Source of the DNA: Casuarius casuarius
Taxonomy: Eukaryota > Chordata > Aves > Casuariiformes > Casuariidae
Reading direction: 5' to 3'
Length of the DNA: 64,000 bases
Assembly: GCA_003342895.1 (NCBI GenBank)
Contig: PTFA01000160.1
Span: 624,027-688,026 of the forward strand
Positions 26,882 through 36,453 of this stretch are shown in pieces; the first letter of the stretch is position 1, and each line of letters starts with the position of its first letter. A program made the position numbers and the translations under genes. The notes under the pieces were generated by a model. That model searched no databases. It was given only the letters and a program-made list of their open reading frames with translations, and had not been told where the DNA came from.

Positions 26882-26915
26882 CTGCCTGTTTGCTAAACTA
26901 TAGGGAGGCCACCAT
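26882..26915 (-). CDS. Candidate 34-nt coding exon (unverified)
   Basis: On the minus strand, TTGGATTTCTTTTGATTAG provides a good acceptor and CAG|GTGAGTC a near-consensus donor. Of the three frames only the one entering after one base is open. It encodes WWPPYSLANRQ and ends in phase 0. The product is too short to identify. Its entry phase is compatible with the exit phase of the candidate exon at 29634-29671, which together would read ...QTERSLRWWPPYS.... Phase agreement has a one-in-three chance, so it adds little. Confidence 0.2.
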
Positions 26916-27461
26916 CTAATCAAAAGAAATCCAACATATTTTTGGAAAAAATTTACACTATCTGGTTCAAGTAGCAACTGCAATTAATCTGAAAAAAAAG
27001 TATTTATTTCTACCTGTTTGGTTTTATTTATTTATCTATTTTAAAGTATGTTCATCATTGCCTCTGTACAAACAGGACCCTTGCCATGTTGGTTTTCACC
27101 TGTATGAAGAAGATATTTTTCAGGAGGAGATTCCATTCTAAAGCTGCCAAATTGCCAAGGATTCAGGAACATGGATAGACATGAAACTTTCAGTACATTT
27201 TATTAAGTGCCTCGATTTTAATCTTACTACGCATGAATCTTTGGGACAGACCTCACTTCTAACTGCTGTAACTTTTCAAACCTAAACCTTTTGCCAGGTA
27301 TCTTCCAGAGCAATACCACACTACAAGTATGTTTCGAACAAATATCATCAGGTTTCCAGAGCTTTTCCCCACAGCTGCAGATTGCTAGCCAAAACCACCC
27401 CTTCTTGGTCAGCTCACCATCACAGAAGACCTGAGGAGAGACAGAAATGCTCACTACCTAC

Positions 27462-27478
27462 TTTTTTTTTTTTTTTTT
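27462..27478. repeat. T17 homopolymer
   Basis: Seventeen consecutive T follow CTACCTAC. This is a simple homopolymer with no target-site duplication that I could see. Confidence 0.95.
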
Positions 27479-28233
27479 GACTACCAAAACTTTCTGCCAG
27501 ACAGACTGGAACAGTCCCCGAGAGGTCTCTAAACCATAAATCACAGCAGCCCTAACCCTGGGGAACACATACTCACCCATCAATCTTTGCAGCAGCTCAA
27601 TACCAACACATGGACAAATCAGAGCCTTGGTCCCAGACGGTACAAATTAGTTATAACTATGCAAATCGCGGTCATAAAACAAAAAAAAATTCAAAACAAT
27701 AGAAGAGAATCCAAACCTTACCAAGAGACCATTTTCTCGCAATATAATTTTTGTCTAAGCTTGCTCTATAAATCAGAGCAGAAATGGTCTGGTTTGGTGA
27801 CTTCATTTGAGGACAAATATGTAAAAGCGTCTTCTAGTCCAAAAAGACTTTTCCAGAATCACCTTACATGTTTTGCAGAAGGGGGAGTCTTATTTATTGC
27901 AGATAGGCTTTTTACTGGTCAGTCAGTATCTACCACCGCCTCCAGTGCCCTGGGAACGGCAGAGAGAGGGTACAGTTTCCATCTCTCTGTGCTCAGGGAC
28001 CAGTTTCTCCCACCCCAGTTAAAAGGCTGGTTTCCCAAACGTATTTCCCATGTCCACTGAACGGTCTCCCAGAGGTGCAGTCTAGACGTGGCAGAAACGT
28101 GGAGACTGAGGGCTGGCGCAAAGGCAAACACTGCAGGAAAGCACACAGCCCACAGAGACAAACGGTGCAAGACGCCACAGCAAAAAATCTCTTCCATTTA
28201 ACCCGATGTGATGGTTTACGTGAGGCACAGGAG

Positions 28234-28267
28234 CAAAAGTCTCAAGTTCTCAAAAAGTCTCAAGTTC
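28234..28267 (+). repeat. 17-bp tandem duplication
   Basis: CAAAAGTCTCAAGTTCT is followed immediately by CAAAAAGTCTCAAGTTC, two near-identical 17-base units. It is a simple local duplication, probably from replication slippage. Confidence 0.85.
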
Positions 28268-29014
28268 AGCTAAGTCACGTCCCCCCTCCCCGATGAGGGC
28301 AATGACCCTGACTGCAAGCCGAGACTCGACGGAGCAGAGGCGCTGCTCATCCGATGATGCGCTGAGCGGGTACTGTGCTGACATCTTCACCAGACCAAAA
28401 ATCCTGAAGCACATTCTGCTTCATGCTAGCTCCGCTCTGATCACCGACTCACACACCTTGACACAGCCTCCACCGGACCCTGAGGGTGGAGGAAAGTCAT
28501 GACGTGGTGCTGGTATCGAGGGAATGACAGTGAGAGCGCGCTGGGCTAGAACCCGCTCTGAAACGCGATGCAGCCCTTGCTCCTGCACAGATTTGAACTG
28601 GTGGTATCTTGGTCCTACTTCATACTGCTTGTAACACCAACTCCTCCCAAACAGTTGCTAGATCAGGGGGACTAAAGCAGGGCCTAAACCCAGCCTCAGC
28701 ACTCTCAGCATTACCGGGGGGCTGGTGCCGGCATTCGGCCCCTGGGCACATCCTGAGGGGCAGATGCTGACAGTTCTCCACGGTGTGCAACTCATGCACC
28801 CAAAATAACTAAGCTTCACTTCAACCGACTTCTACAAGTGAAAGCTCAGTTCTTCCTCAGGCTGCTCTGGCAATTTGTGGTGTATTTTTTTGTTAAATAA
28901 CTCATTCCAAGTTGAGAGCTTTCCATAAGTTTAATTTGAGCTGATCACTTTCTTGCCAAAGTAGAAAAACAAATCAAAGGTTTATTCATGCTACTGAATT
29001 CAATGCCTGTAAAT

Positions 29015-29085
29015 TTAATTTCTCTCTGTACTTTTGTTTAAACATTTTACAGTGTTAATTACAACAAGCAATGCAAATTAGCTTT
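29015..29085. promoter_or_regulatory. Octamer-containing enhancer-like block
   Basis: A perfect octamer ATGCAAAT lies at 29071-29078, just after GTTAATTACAACAAGCA, which supplies a homeodomain-type TTAATTA and a Sox-like ACAA word. A TCF/LEF-like ATCAAAG occurs near 28,973. The dense mix of developmental factor words in unique AT-rich DNA suggests a conserved noncoding element, but no comparison is possible here. Confidence 0.35.
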
Positions 29086-29633
29086 CCAGCACGATAAAAG
29101 GCCTGTTATAACGGATAATAAACAGCTTTGAACCATAAACTCGCCGAGATGCTATTGAAGTGTGTTCTGACTCACAGGTCAAGATCAAAATCTTCATTCT
29201 AAAACCAGGATGAGGATCTTTGTGGCAATTATAAGCTGCAAATACTTAAGTGCAGAACATCACATTCCTTCCAAAGGAAGATTTTGGAGCAATCTAAGTG
29301 CCTGAAATCCAAGAAACAAAACCTGAAAACCTAGAAGCCTGAGTATCCCTGGACTTTGACTAAGCTACTATTTTAGACAGGTACTATAACATGCTATTCA
29401 CTATTTGTTCTTATTCATGACCATTTAAACACTGAGTTTGGTGCAGATAAATCATTTTTATTCAAATAGCTGACATTCTCCAAGTTATGCAGCCTTAATC
29501 CCCTTTCTTAGTTCTTGTAGAGAAGGAACACCTGAAGTATCAAATACATTTACTCCTTAGCAATATCACTGGGACAAGATCAAAGCCTTTCTGGTCTTCC
29601 ACATGGACAAACATAAGGTCTTAAAGCTCTTAC

Positions 29634-29671
29634 CTTAAACTCCTCTCAGTCTGCAGCCCAAGAGAAAAATA
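29634..29671 (-). CDS. Candidate 38-nt coding exon with very good splice sites (unverified)
   Basis: On the minus strand a long pyrimidine run ending CTGCCTTTTCTCTGTCAG gives an excellent acceptor, and TTTAAG|GTAAGAGC an excellent donor. Only frame 0 is open; it encodes YFSLGLQTERSL and ends after two bases (phase 0 in, phase 2 out). The other frames stop. The peptide has no recognisable motif. An alternative acceptor (GGGCTGCAG) inside the exon would shorten it to 17 nt. This could be an exon of a protein-coding gene, of a noncoding RNA, or a decoy site. Confidence 0.22.
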
Positions 29672-30150
29672 CTGACAGAGAAAAGGCAGGGGAAAAATGG
29701 AGAGAAGCACATGGGTCTGTGTTACACAGCGCCAAGAACGCATGGTAAATAATTGCCAGGAGGGAAAGACTTTGCAGATGCTCCAGCAAACACCTCACCC
29801 CCGCCCTGCCGCCAGCAGCGCTCAGGCAGGGGTAGGGGTGATCACGCCTGCTCCCCTTACTGAGGGACTCGGCAATACAGGGACAGAAGGAAAGATTTAA
29901 AGTAGCTTCTGTCTTTATGAGAACTGAAAGATGTTCAGCAGACCTGGACACAGAACTGAGCAGTGAAATTTTCCTTGCTGGGCTCCAAGCTAAACAGGCT
30001 GGCTATAAGATAACTACAGGATATGGAGGATTTTGAGGACATCTGGTTGATCTTCCACTTGCTATCCAAAAGCCTGAAAGAGATGAAGGCTGTCTGCCAA
30101 CACATTTACATGCCTGATATACTGCTGACATGAATCCAAAAAAGACTTAC

Positions 30151-30663
30151 CACTTCCAACAAGGAGCAGGTGATCACTTCTACGATTCGTTGATACGAAA
30201 TACAGCAGTGCTGCCGCTAACCAGTACTTGCGTGTGATGTTGGTCTGTATGCGGCAGAACCTGCTAGCAGCCCTGAGCTGTAGCACACTGATGGTGTGCA
30301 TTTACTTCCTCCCATGACCACTAGATTCAGAGCTACGAAGAGGCTTATCTGAGCATTCAACCTGTCGGGAGGCAGCTCCAACTACTCACCTGGACAGAGA
30401 AGTGGGGACATCTGAAAAGGCATATGCTTGAGTACACATTCAGTGAGCAACCTTACCCCGAGGGGCATGGGTGACTGGAGGAGGAACTGCCGCTTCAGCT
30501 CTGACTTGATGGCATTATGGACATGAAAAGCCCACAGCTGAAGGGTTGCAGAAGCAAGACAAAGCACGCATATGCTTCCGCGTGCCGTAAAATGGTCAGC
30601 CAGTCCTAATACAAACATGCCTGTCAACTCTCCCATTTGGCAAAAGAGACTGTCTACAAAGAG
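30151..30663 (-). other. Two long open stretches ending at splice-donor-like sites (weak candidate exons)
   Basis: On the minus strand two blocks are open up to donors. At 30390-30663 an 84-codon ATG frame contains ICVLCLASATLQLWAF, moderately hydrophobic, and reaches CCAG|GTGAGT; an inner GGG|GTAAGG is also present. At 30151-30260 a 110-nt stretch reads through KYWLAAALLYFVSTN to GTG|GTAAGTC. The phases of the two blocks do not match, and both acceptors have weak pyrimidine tracts. I recognise neither product. They are noted because they lie near the better candidate at 29.6 kb on the same strand. Confidence 0.15.
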
Positions 30664-30679
30664 CTAGCTGGTCTGAAAA

Positions 30680-32280
30680 AAGTAGGCTGAAATGGAGTTC
30701 AGTCTAACAAATTCCAGAGGCTGAGACTTCAGGCCTACTAGTGAAGTGCTGAGCGAGCCACGGTCTGCTGAGACCCAGAGGCTTCTGAACAGTCCTGCCA
30801 CCAACCAGTCATCCAAACAGGAAAATAAAGAAACCAAGTGGCCACTGCTACTCAAAGAGGCTTGACCAGAAAATCAAACCAAAGTATTCGAAAATTCAAG
30901 TCTTACTGGTAACAAGCAAAATCATGACATGAAAGCAGGCAGCTTGCTGGTCAATAAGACAATAACCAGATTCTCCTTCTGGACACCTTAACCTAAACTT
31001 GCAAAACTTGTGAACTTCCCAAATCCACACAGTAATAAATCCCTTTCCCATTTTGGTACTAAAAAATAACTGTTGTATTGAAAAACTCCGAGTTCGATGA
31101 CAGCCTGCTCCGCAAGCCCAGGACACGGGAAGAGAGAACGTCCTGAGAGCCAAGAACGCCAGCTGTTGTTCAAATACGACAGAAGAAGCTCCCTCCACCC
31201 ATCAGAAACCACTAGACATGGAGAAACATTTAAAAGAGGAGGACAAGCATTTCGTTTTCAAGGCTCAACCACCAACCCTGGTACCAAGATGCGGTGAGTA
31301 CATGCTGATGGCTCACACATACCTCTGAACTTGTCAAGGGCTGGTTAAACATGAGTGTGGAGATCCTGCCGGTATTGCTTCTCCCCTCCTCTCTTTTAAG
31401 AAGGATACCAGTCCCAATGCTAGATGCTAACAGTATTCTGGTCCTCTTAGCACCTTTTATGGGCCCAGCAGTAACACAGCCTCAGTCTGAAAGCAACTCC
31501 CTTTCCTGTGCTCAGTATTGCAGAGCGTTACATTCAGAAAAAGAGGCTGTGGAAAAGATGGTTCATCTTTTTCTCACTGATGACTCCCAGAAGACTGGAT
31601 ACCAGTGAGGGACTCCAAGATCACTGTTTCGCTTTGAAGGAGGTATGAAGGCTGTGTGCTTGGGGTGCTGGCTCAGCCAGGAGGAATAGCTTTGGTGCGC
31701 AGAGTCTGGTCCAAAGGGTAATTATACTCTCCTCGCTAAGCAGAAAATTTTTTAGTTCAGAAAAATCATGGTGAAAAGTCTATTCTTACAACCATTACCG
31801 GATTCAAGCAATCTCCTATCCAAGGAAAAAAAATTTAGAGAACAATCCTGTAACTAATATTAAAGACACAGCTTTTGCTGAAATGTCAGTGCGTTGCTAC
31901 CAAATGCTGTTGTCTGATCTCAGTTTTCCTGTCTGCTTTGGCTCAAGCGTTGGCTGACAGGAAAATTTATCACAGAGCAGACCACCACTCAGTATCTCCA
32001 CAGTCACCATCTCCCTCCTTATTTTTCTTGCCTAAGAAAAGAAAGCCTGGACAAACAACAATCAAACACTCGGCACTCGCACTGTTACGAAGAATGTGGA
32101 TTTTACAACCAAACATCTGGCACATCAATGGCTTTCGTTTATTCCTTCTGCATGGTGCAAATGACATCAACTCATTGATCTCATAAGTTAATATAGATTT
32201 AAAGAAAACACACAATCAGGTGTTTTCTCTGTAATTGATCTTTTCTCTCTATTTTAAATGCAAGAACCAGAGTTTTAGGA
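30680..32280. other. Non-genic stretch, no recognisable gene
   Basis: Mixed-composition DNA with short overlapping frames on both strands. A minus-strand acceptor-like TTTCAGCCTACTTTTTTCAG sits near 30,675-30,695 but leads straight into a stop in the open frame. No repeats were recognised. Confidence 0.4.
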
Positions 32281-32299
32281 AAGTCACGCAGGTTTAGCT

Positions 32300-32530
32300 G
32301 GAACTGGTGGCATGGTCTAATAGCACATTGCGCTGCATTTCAAGAGCTCTGGTTTCAAAATTGTTGGCTCAGTCACAAGCTTCCTGTGTGACCTTTGGCA
32401 AACAAGTCTAGCCCGCACCTACCTCTTCTATTTATAAAACAGGGACAATATTTTCCCCAATGCAAACAGTATCCTACTGCCCTGTAGAATTTTTGCAAGG
32501 ATAAAGTTAATCCATGCAGCAAACAGTACT
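32300..32530 (+). mobile_element. MIR (CORE-SINE) copy, nearly full length
   Basis: This is the clearest transposon in the window. In order it shows the tRNA-like head (TGGCATGGTCTAATAGCACA), a box-B-like GGTTTCAAAATTG, the diagnostic core CCTGTGTGACCTTTGGCAAA (32384-32403), then ACCTCTTCTATTTATAAAAC with AGGGACAATA, matching the family's 'cctcatctgtaaaatggggataata', and the tail TTTTTGCAAGGATAAAGTTA, matching 'ttgtgaggattaaatgagtt'. Total length is near the family's ~260 bp. Divergence is high, as expected for an element inserted before or around the amniote radiation. No intact promoter or coding capacity is expected. Confidence 0.88.
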
Positions 32531-33250
32531 CAAAACCAAAAGTGAAGCCTGTATTTGAACACAAAAAGGAAGAGTCTTCATCAGACTCTTTAGGTATATA
32601 AAATAACCTCAAAATGCAGAGGAAGATGAAGGAACTGTGACTTGCAGAGAGAAAAAAAGAAAAAAAAAAACAGAAAACAAGGTCAAAATCAAAGAAAAAT
32701 TGATGTTCAAAAGTGAGAAGCATAGTAAAGGCCTGAGTTCAGCTTCAGGCACTTCTTTGAAGCATAGAAAAAGGCCTGAAGAAGGGTAGAATGGTTCAGT
32801 ACAAGTGTGTATGGGTACATGCAAGAGATGAGGGATGGGTCTAGCTCGCATTTGTTTTAGAAACATAAGTCTTCATTCTTCCTGGAAAAGTATGGCACCT
32901 AGACAGAGATCTAGTAGGTTTACGCTATAAAAAGAGAATGGTAGAACATAGACAAGAAGGAATTTTCCATTCAGAATTAATTTGTTTTCATTAACACCCA
33001 ACTCACTCACTATTAGAAGAAAAGCTCTTCTGTTAAAATTTGTAGGGGCTAAAAAGGCCAATGAAGGCCTGAAAATGCTCCTCCCCATAACAATGAATTT
33101 GCTATGCGAGCATTTCCCAGAGAAATATCAAGCTTCATATTCCCGATTTTTCTAAGGTTAAAAAGTATATGGAAGCCACTTAAAAGCACAGTTTGGTCTC
33201 CTTCAACCATAAATAGTAAAATTATTTTGTTTTCACTCTCTCTGGTGTTT
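32531..33250. other. Non-genic stretch with A-rich tract
   Basis: An A-rich run at 32,651-32,670 (AAAAAAAGAAAAAAAAAA with flanks) is the main feature. The opposite-strand frames are phenylalanine-rich products of that tract and have no biological meaning that I can support. Confidence 0.45.
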
Positions 33251-33259
33251 CATTTTCAG

Positions 33260-33466
33260 CTCTCTGCCCCAGTAAAAGCAGCGTTCAAGCTTCATTTGGA
33301 CAGGGGAGCTTGCAGAGTCTGTCTGGGCCACGCTGCAAAGCAAATGCTGCTGAGACGCCCCGGCGGAGGCTCTGCCCCGCGCAGCGAGGGGCTGCTCTGC
33401 CCACGCTGGCCGGGGGTTCATGCTGGTGACCGCCAGCGTGGTCCCACCGCCCTCGGCGGTCTCTGA
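33260..33466 (+). CDS. Candidate terminal exon in a CpG-rich pocket (unverified)
   Basis: CTCTCTGGTGTTTCATTTTCAG ends at 33259 and is a strong acceptor. The frame continuing from it is open for 68 codons to TGA at 33464-33466. The peptide starts LSAPVKAAFKLHLDRGAC and becomes Arg/Gly/Pro-rich as the DNA becomes CpG-rich. The pair CRVCLG is the only cysteine cluster; no domain is recognised. An open frame is easy to keep in GC-rich DNA, and no AATAAA follows closely. The 3' part also forms two overlapping inverted repeats. It could be a real last exon or a chance frame over a CpG pocket. Confidence 0.13.
   Translation, partial: LSAPVKAAFKLHLDRGACRVCLGHAAKQMLLRRPGGGSAPRSEGLLCPRWPGVHAGDRQRGPTALGGL
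33401..33461. repeat. Two mutually exclusive inverted repeats
   Basis: CCACGCTGGC (33401-33410) is perfectly complementary to GCCAGCGTGG (33432-33441), a 10-bp stem with a 21-base loop. GACCGCC (33428-33434) pairs perfectly with GGCGGTC (33455-33461). The two stems share the bases GCC at 33432-33434, so an RNA or single strand could form one or the other but not both. Confidence 0.8.
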
Positions 33467-35060
33467 TTTCAGAGTCATCCTTCAGCCCCACATTGCCTCT
33501 GTGTTTTGAAGGTTTTTTTCCAGTAAGGATGGAGGAACCAAAAAAAACATCGATACAGAAATCCTACAAACCCCAGAGAAAAATAGCAGCCACATAAGGA
33601 TATGAACATCTGCATTAATAAGCTATTTCTGCACTTCAGTATCCTTACCAGCATTTAAAGATACTGTGCTGGGAAGAGAGGAATATAAACCAACTAAGGT
33701 GCTGGAACGAGGAAAGAAATCTAGTAGAATTAGATTAACTTGGAAATAAACAGAAAGATGATTTGAGCAACCTTCTCCCCTGAATTGTAATGTTCAAACA
33801 AAAAAGTGAACAGAAGCAGAAACACCAAGATGCCGCTGTAGGTAAAAACAGAAATAAAAATCACAGGTTGCAAAATTAGTACTTTGATAAACTAATGCAT
33901 GCAGTACAGATAGAAATTTAGCATTGTAATCTCTTCATTTTACAGATTTGATGCAAAACTCTGGGAAATCCAGAATCAATTGCAACTATATAAAAGGAGA
34001 AAGGAAGGAGATTCACAGAAGAGTAAAGGAATGCAAAAGGAGAGTGAAGGAAGATTCACAGAAGAGCAGAATTCTGCAGAGCTGGAGGAAGTGATATAAA
34101 AAAGCTTTAGGAAACTACACAAAATGAACTATGAGCTATCTACTTCTAGGTATCAAAAGCTACTCTTTTATTTGACTTTTCACATTCATTTAAAGCACTT
34201 TCACAGTGGATTCTAGATTTTACTGTAATTTCTAAAGGAGCTGACATAAAATAGATTTAATGCAGCTGCAACTCGATCCACGTCAGCGTGGCAGCCCTGC
34301 AGCTCCCTCTCGCCGCTCGCCCGCTCCTGCCTCGTGTGCATCCATGCGGCCGTCTCCTCGCGTGTCCTCTGCTGACCTCGAGTCACACTGACGAGATGCA
34401 ACTCTTACTTAACTAGCAGGGCACAGACTTTCTGCAGCCACGCGGTCCAAGCCGCAAACTTTGGCATTACATCCAGTAGTCCAAAAAAGGCTGTTGTGTG
34501 CCGGAGCGTGCCAGCCCCTACCTCTCCCAGCGCCGAGGAAGCAAGCCAGGGCTCTTTCATCTTCTACACCAGACTAATAGCTGCATAAAGGGATTTCTGC
34601 CCCCTTCCCCAGCTATAGCTGTTGACAATATCACATTAAATTAGGGCTATAACAGCCCTGCTTTTTGCAGCCAACAGATCTGCAACTGCATAGCTCAACG
34701 AAAGGCGGAGAGAAGCAGAGCTCTTGGAAACCTGCTCGGTGCCATAAACGCGAGGAGCCAGACTGCCTCGTAACACGGCCCGGCACACAAGTGGGATCCT
34801 GGCTGCGGGGTCCAGCGCTCTGTCCGTATTTCAAAATCCAGAAGTGGTTTTGCTTATAAAGCAACCGAGTGTCACTGAATCTCAGGTCACAGGGGATAGT
34901 TTCAAAGACACGGATAAAACAACAGGCAAGACAGACGGAGACTCAGCAGCCAAGAGGCTGTGAGAAAGAGAGCAGAGACCAGGAGGGAGCGTTGCCAACT
35001 AAACACAGTGCATTTCATCACAGCCACGAGGAAAAAATGTAGGTAATATAGACAGGTTTG
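33467..35060. other. Non-genic stretch with tandem duplication and CpG patches
   Basis: It contains the 43-bp tandem duplication listed separately and CpG-richer patches at 34,255-34,400 and 34,500-34,820. A 20-nt open stretch near 33,645-33,664 on the minus strand lies between an excellent acceptor (TTTATATTCCTCTCTTCCCAG) and CTG|GTAAGG; it is micro-exon sized and unverifiable. No gene is recognisable. Confidence 0.4.
33994..34079 (+). repeat. Diverged 43-bp tandem duplication
   Basis: The unit AAGGAGAAAGGAAGGAGATT, then CACAGAAGAG, starting at 33994 recurs at 34037 as AAGGAGAGTGAAGGAAGATT, then CACAGAAGAG. The two copies differ by a few substitutions, so the duplication is not recent. It is purine-rich on the plus strand. 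Confidence 0.75.
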
Positions 35061-35069
35061 CTGTAACCC

Positions 35070-35351
35070 ATGGCAGGACTATTCTCGGCGACTGCAGAGG
35101 AATTCCTTGGCAAGGTGCTCACCACCTCGCCCGCTGCGGTCAAAGGGGTAACGAAGCGGGAGAAGGTTTCTTCTAACAAAGACGGCAGCACTAGAATGGA
35201 ACAACGTGCCTGCTCTTGGCCACCTTCCAACCCTTCTCATGCTATTTCTCTTTTTCTCGCCCCCTCTCCTGTTTTGGTTGTTACAGATAGCCCCTTCCTA
35301 AAGTTCAGCTTCTGGCAGCAGACTCGGATAAGACTGAAAGATGAACTTTAG
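35070..35351 (+). CDS. Candidate small ORF ending in KDEL with adjacent poly(A) signal (unverified)
   Basis: An ATG at 35070 (context CCCATGG) opens a 93-codon frame ending at TAG 35349-35351. Its last residues are RIRLKDEL, identical at the C-terminus to the KDEL signal that returns soluble proteins to the endoplasmic reticulum. A canonical AATAAA follows at 35365-35370, only 13 bases past the stop. Inside the frame the pyrimidine-rich run ending TTTTGGTTGTTACAG (AG at 35285-35286) is also a very good acceptor, so 35287-35351 could instead be a short last exon encoding the SPFLKFSFWQQTRIR... tail. An ER-resident protein would need an N-terminal signal peptide; residues 1-20 are not one, so a signal would have to come from upstream exons. 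I recognise no known KDEL protein here. Confidence 0.2.
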   Translation: MAGLFSATAEEFLGKVLTTSPAAVKGVTKREKVSSNKDGSTRMEQRACSWPPSNPSHAISLFLAPSPVLVVTDSPFLKFSFWQQTRIRLKDEL

Positions 35352-35364
35352 TGTCAGAATGTGT

Positions 35365-35370
35365 AATAAA
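35365..35370 (+). terminator. Poly(A) signal AATAAA
   Basis: A canonical AATAAA lies 13 bases after the stop of the KDEL-ending frame. The downstream sequence within 40 bases includes AGGTGACGTT but no strong GT-rich element. Hexamers of this type occur by chance every few kilobases. Confidence 0.25.
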
Positions 35371-35534
35371 AGATGAAACAGAGAAATAGGTGACGTTAGC
35401 ATTACTGAATGCTGCCACGCATGAGTTTGCGGTTATCACAACACTTTACGACAGACTTCTGAAAGTGAGATACAGCAATACACAGAGACACTCAGCTGCT
35501 TGTAAAGAGCCTGGAAATAATGTCAACCCTGACC

Positions 35535-35550
35535 AAAAAAAAAAAAAAAA
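35535..35550. repeat. A16 homopolymer
   Basis: Sixteen A follow CCCTGACC and precede GTAGTAGTCC. This is a simple homopolymer; no retroposed body with target-site duplications was recognised upstream. Confidence 0.95.
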
Positions 35551-35994
35551 GTAGTAGTCCAAGCACTTGCAGCAGAGCTCGTTATTCTGCAGTGCGCAGA
35601 GGACAAAGCTCCATGCATGGAAGTGCCCTACTTCGGCACTAACGCAACCTGACTGAGGCTACCAGCACGAGCAGCCCCCCTGCTGCAGGCCACATCGTGG
35701 CGTAAGCAAGGACCATCGTGGTGGGCACGACCGCTGCAAACCAGGGACCCTTCTCCTTCTTGGAGAAAATGACTTATCTGGTCACCGACACCAGAGACCC
35801 ACAGAACTGCAGACACAGGTATCGCCATCCACCCTGAAATTACGGCAGAAAGTCTTACTAGAAAGTGTCCTAGACAAGGACGGGCTGGATGCAGATCCCT
35901 CAGCGAGAAGAAGGAGCTGGCCAGAAGGGCTCCAGCTGGCAGGAGAGAGCATCAGCCACCCCAAGAACGCCACTGAGAAAGGACAGGCACATAC

Positions 35995-36327
35995 ATGAAA
36001 TATTTCCTGGAGCTGATGCAGAGACAGAAAGCTTTGCTGGAGAACATGTTTCCACATCGCCCCACAGCTAGGAGCACTAGCACAGCCCAGTCACGTCTGG
36101 CAGCCCGCTGTGATCTGGCAGCAAGAGCCCTCCACGGCTGCTACTCAGGGCCTTCTCCTCCGCTCCCCGGGCAGCGAGAGCGCCCAGCTCGCCGCCACCT
36201 TCGGCCGCCCGGCCCTGCGGCCTTCCTCGCGCAGAGGGAAAGCACACGGGCAGGAAGCTTTCTCCTCCGCTCATTTATCATTGGCAGAGTCCACATATAT
36301 GTGCACTTAGCTCTGGCTATGCTGTAA
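35995..36327 (+). CDS. Candidate 110-codon ORF upstream of a poly(A)-signal cluster (unverified)
   Basis: An ATG frame begins MKYFLELMQRQKALLENMF, which has an amphipathic heptad-like pattern, passes through an Arg/Pro/Ala-rich middle coded by the CpG pocket, and ends with hydrophobic VHIYVHLALAML before TAA. No family is recognised. Three poly(A) hexamers lie 127-183 bases after the stop. The start context is weak (T at -3). The middle keeps an open frame on several phases because it is GC-rich, so the length is not strong evidence. It may be the end of a noncoding transcript. Confidence 0.13.
   Translation: MKYFLELMQRQKALLENMFPHRPTARSTSTAQSRLAARCDLAARALHGCYSGPSPPLPGQRERPARRHLRPPGPAAFLAQRESTRAGSFLLRSFIIGRVHIYVHLALAML
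36095..36280. promoter_or_regulatory. CpG-rich pocket
   Basis: About seventeen CpGs occur in ~185 bases, including GCTCGCCGCCACCTTCGGCC. It ends sharply at an AT-rich block. It is too short for a confident promoter island but is one of a cluster of pockets between 33.3 and 37 kb. Confidence 0.35.
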
Positions 36328-36453
36328 AGTCTGAACTGTTCTTTGTTAGATTTTTCTTTTTTCGCTATGTTTAAAGTTGTATATTGTTCCAAAGTCTCCT
36401 TGTTTCATGTCATTGTTTGTTACTCTGTTTGAAAGTTGGCACATATTTGTTCA

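Larger units (their letters stand above)
26925..29600. other. Non-genic stretch with simple repeats and an AT-rich enhancer-like block
   Basis: It holds a T17 run, a short tandem duplication at 28234-28267, and a CpG-richer patch at 28,280-28,570. From about 28,870 to 29,140 there is a non-repetitive AT-rich block described separately. No gene is recognisable; the 157-codon plus-strand frame at 27587-28060 shows no motif. Confidence 0.45.

Noticed and set aside
30061..30301. LLLVGSGKS in a minus-strand frame, resembling a P-loop
   Set aside because: It lacks the full Walker A pattern, has no Walker B partner, and a good splice donor interrupts it after VGSG; chance resemblance.
33925..33965. 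Possible MIR scrap (CTTCATTTTACAGATTTGAT)
   Set aside because: Only about a dozen bases match the core and the expected following segment is absent.
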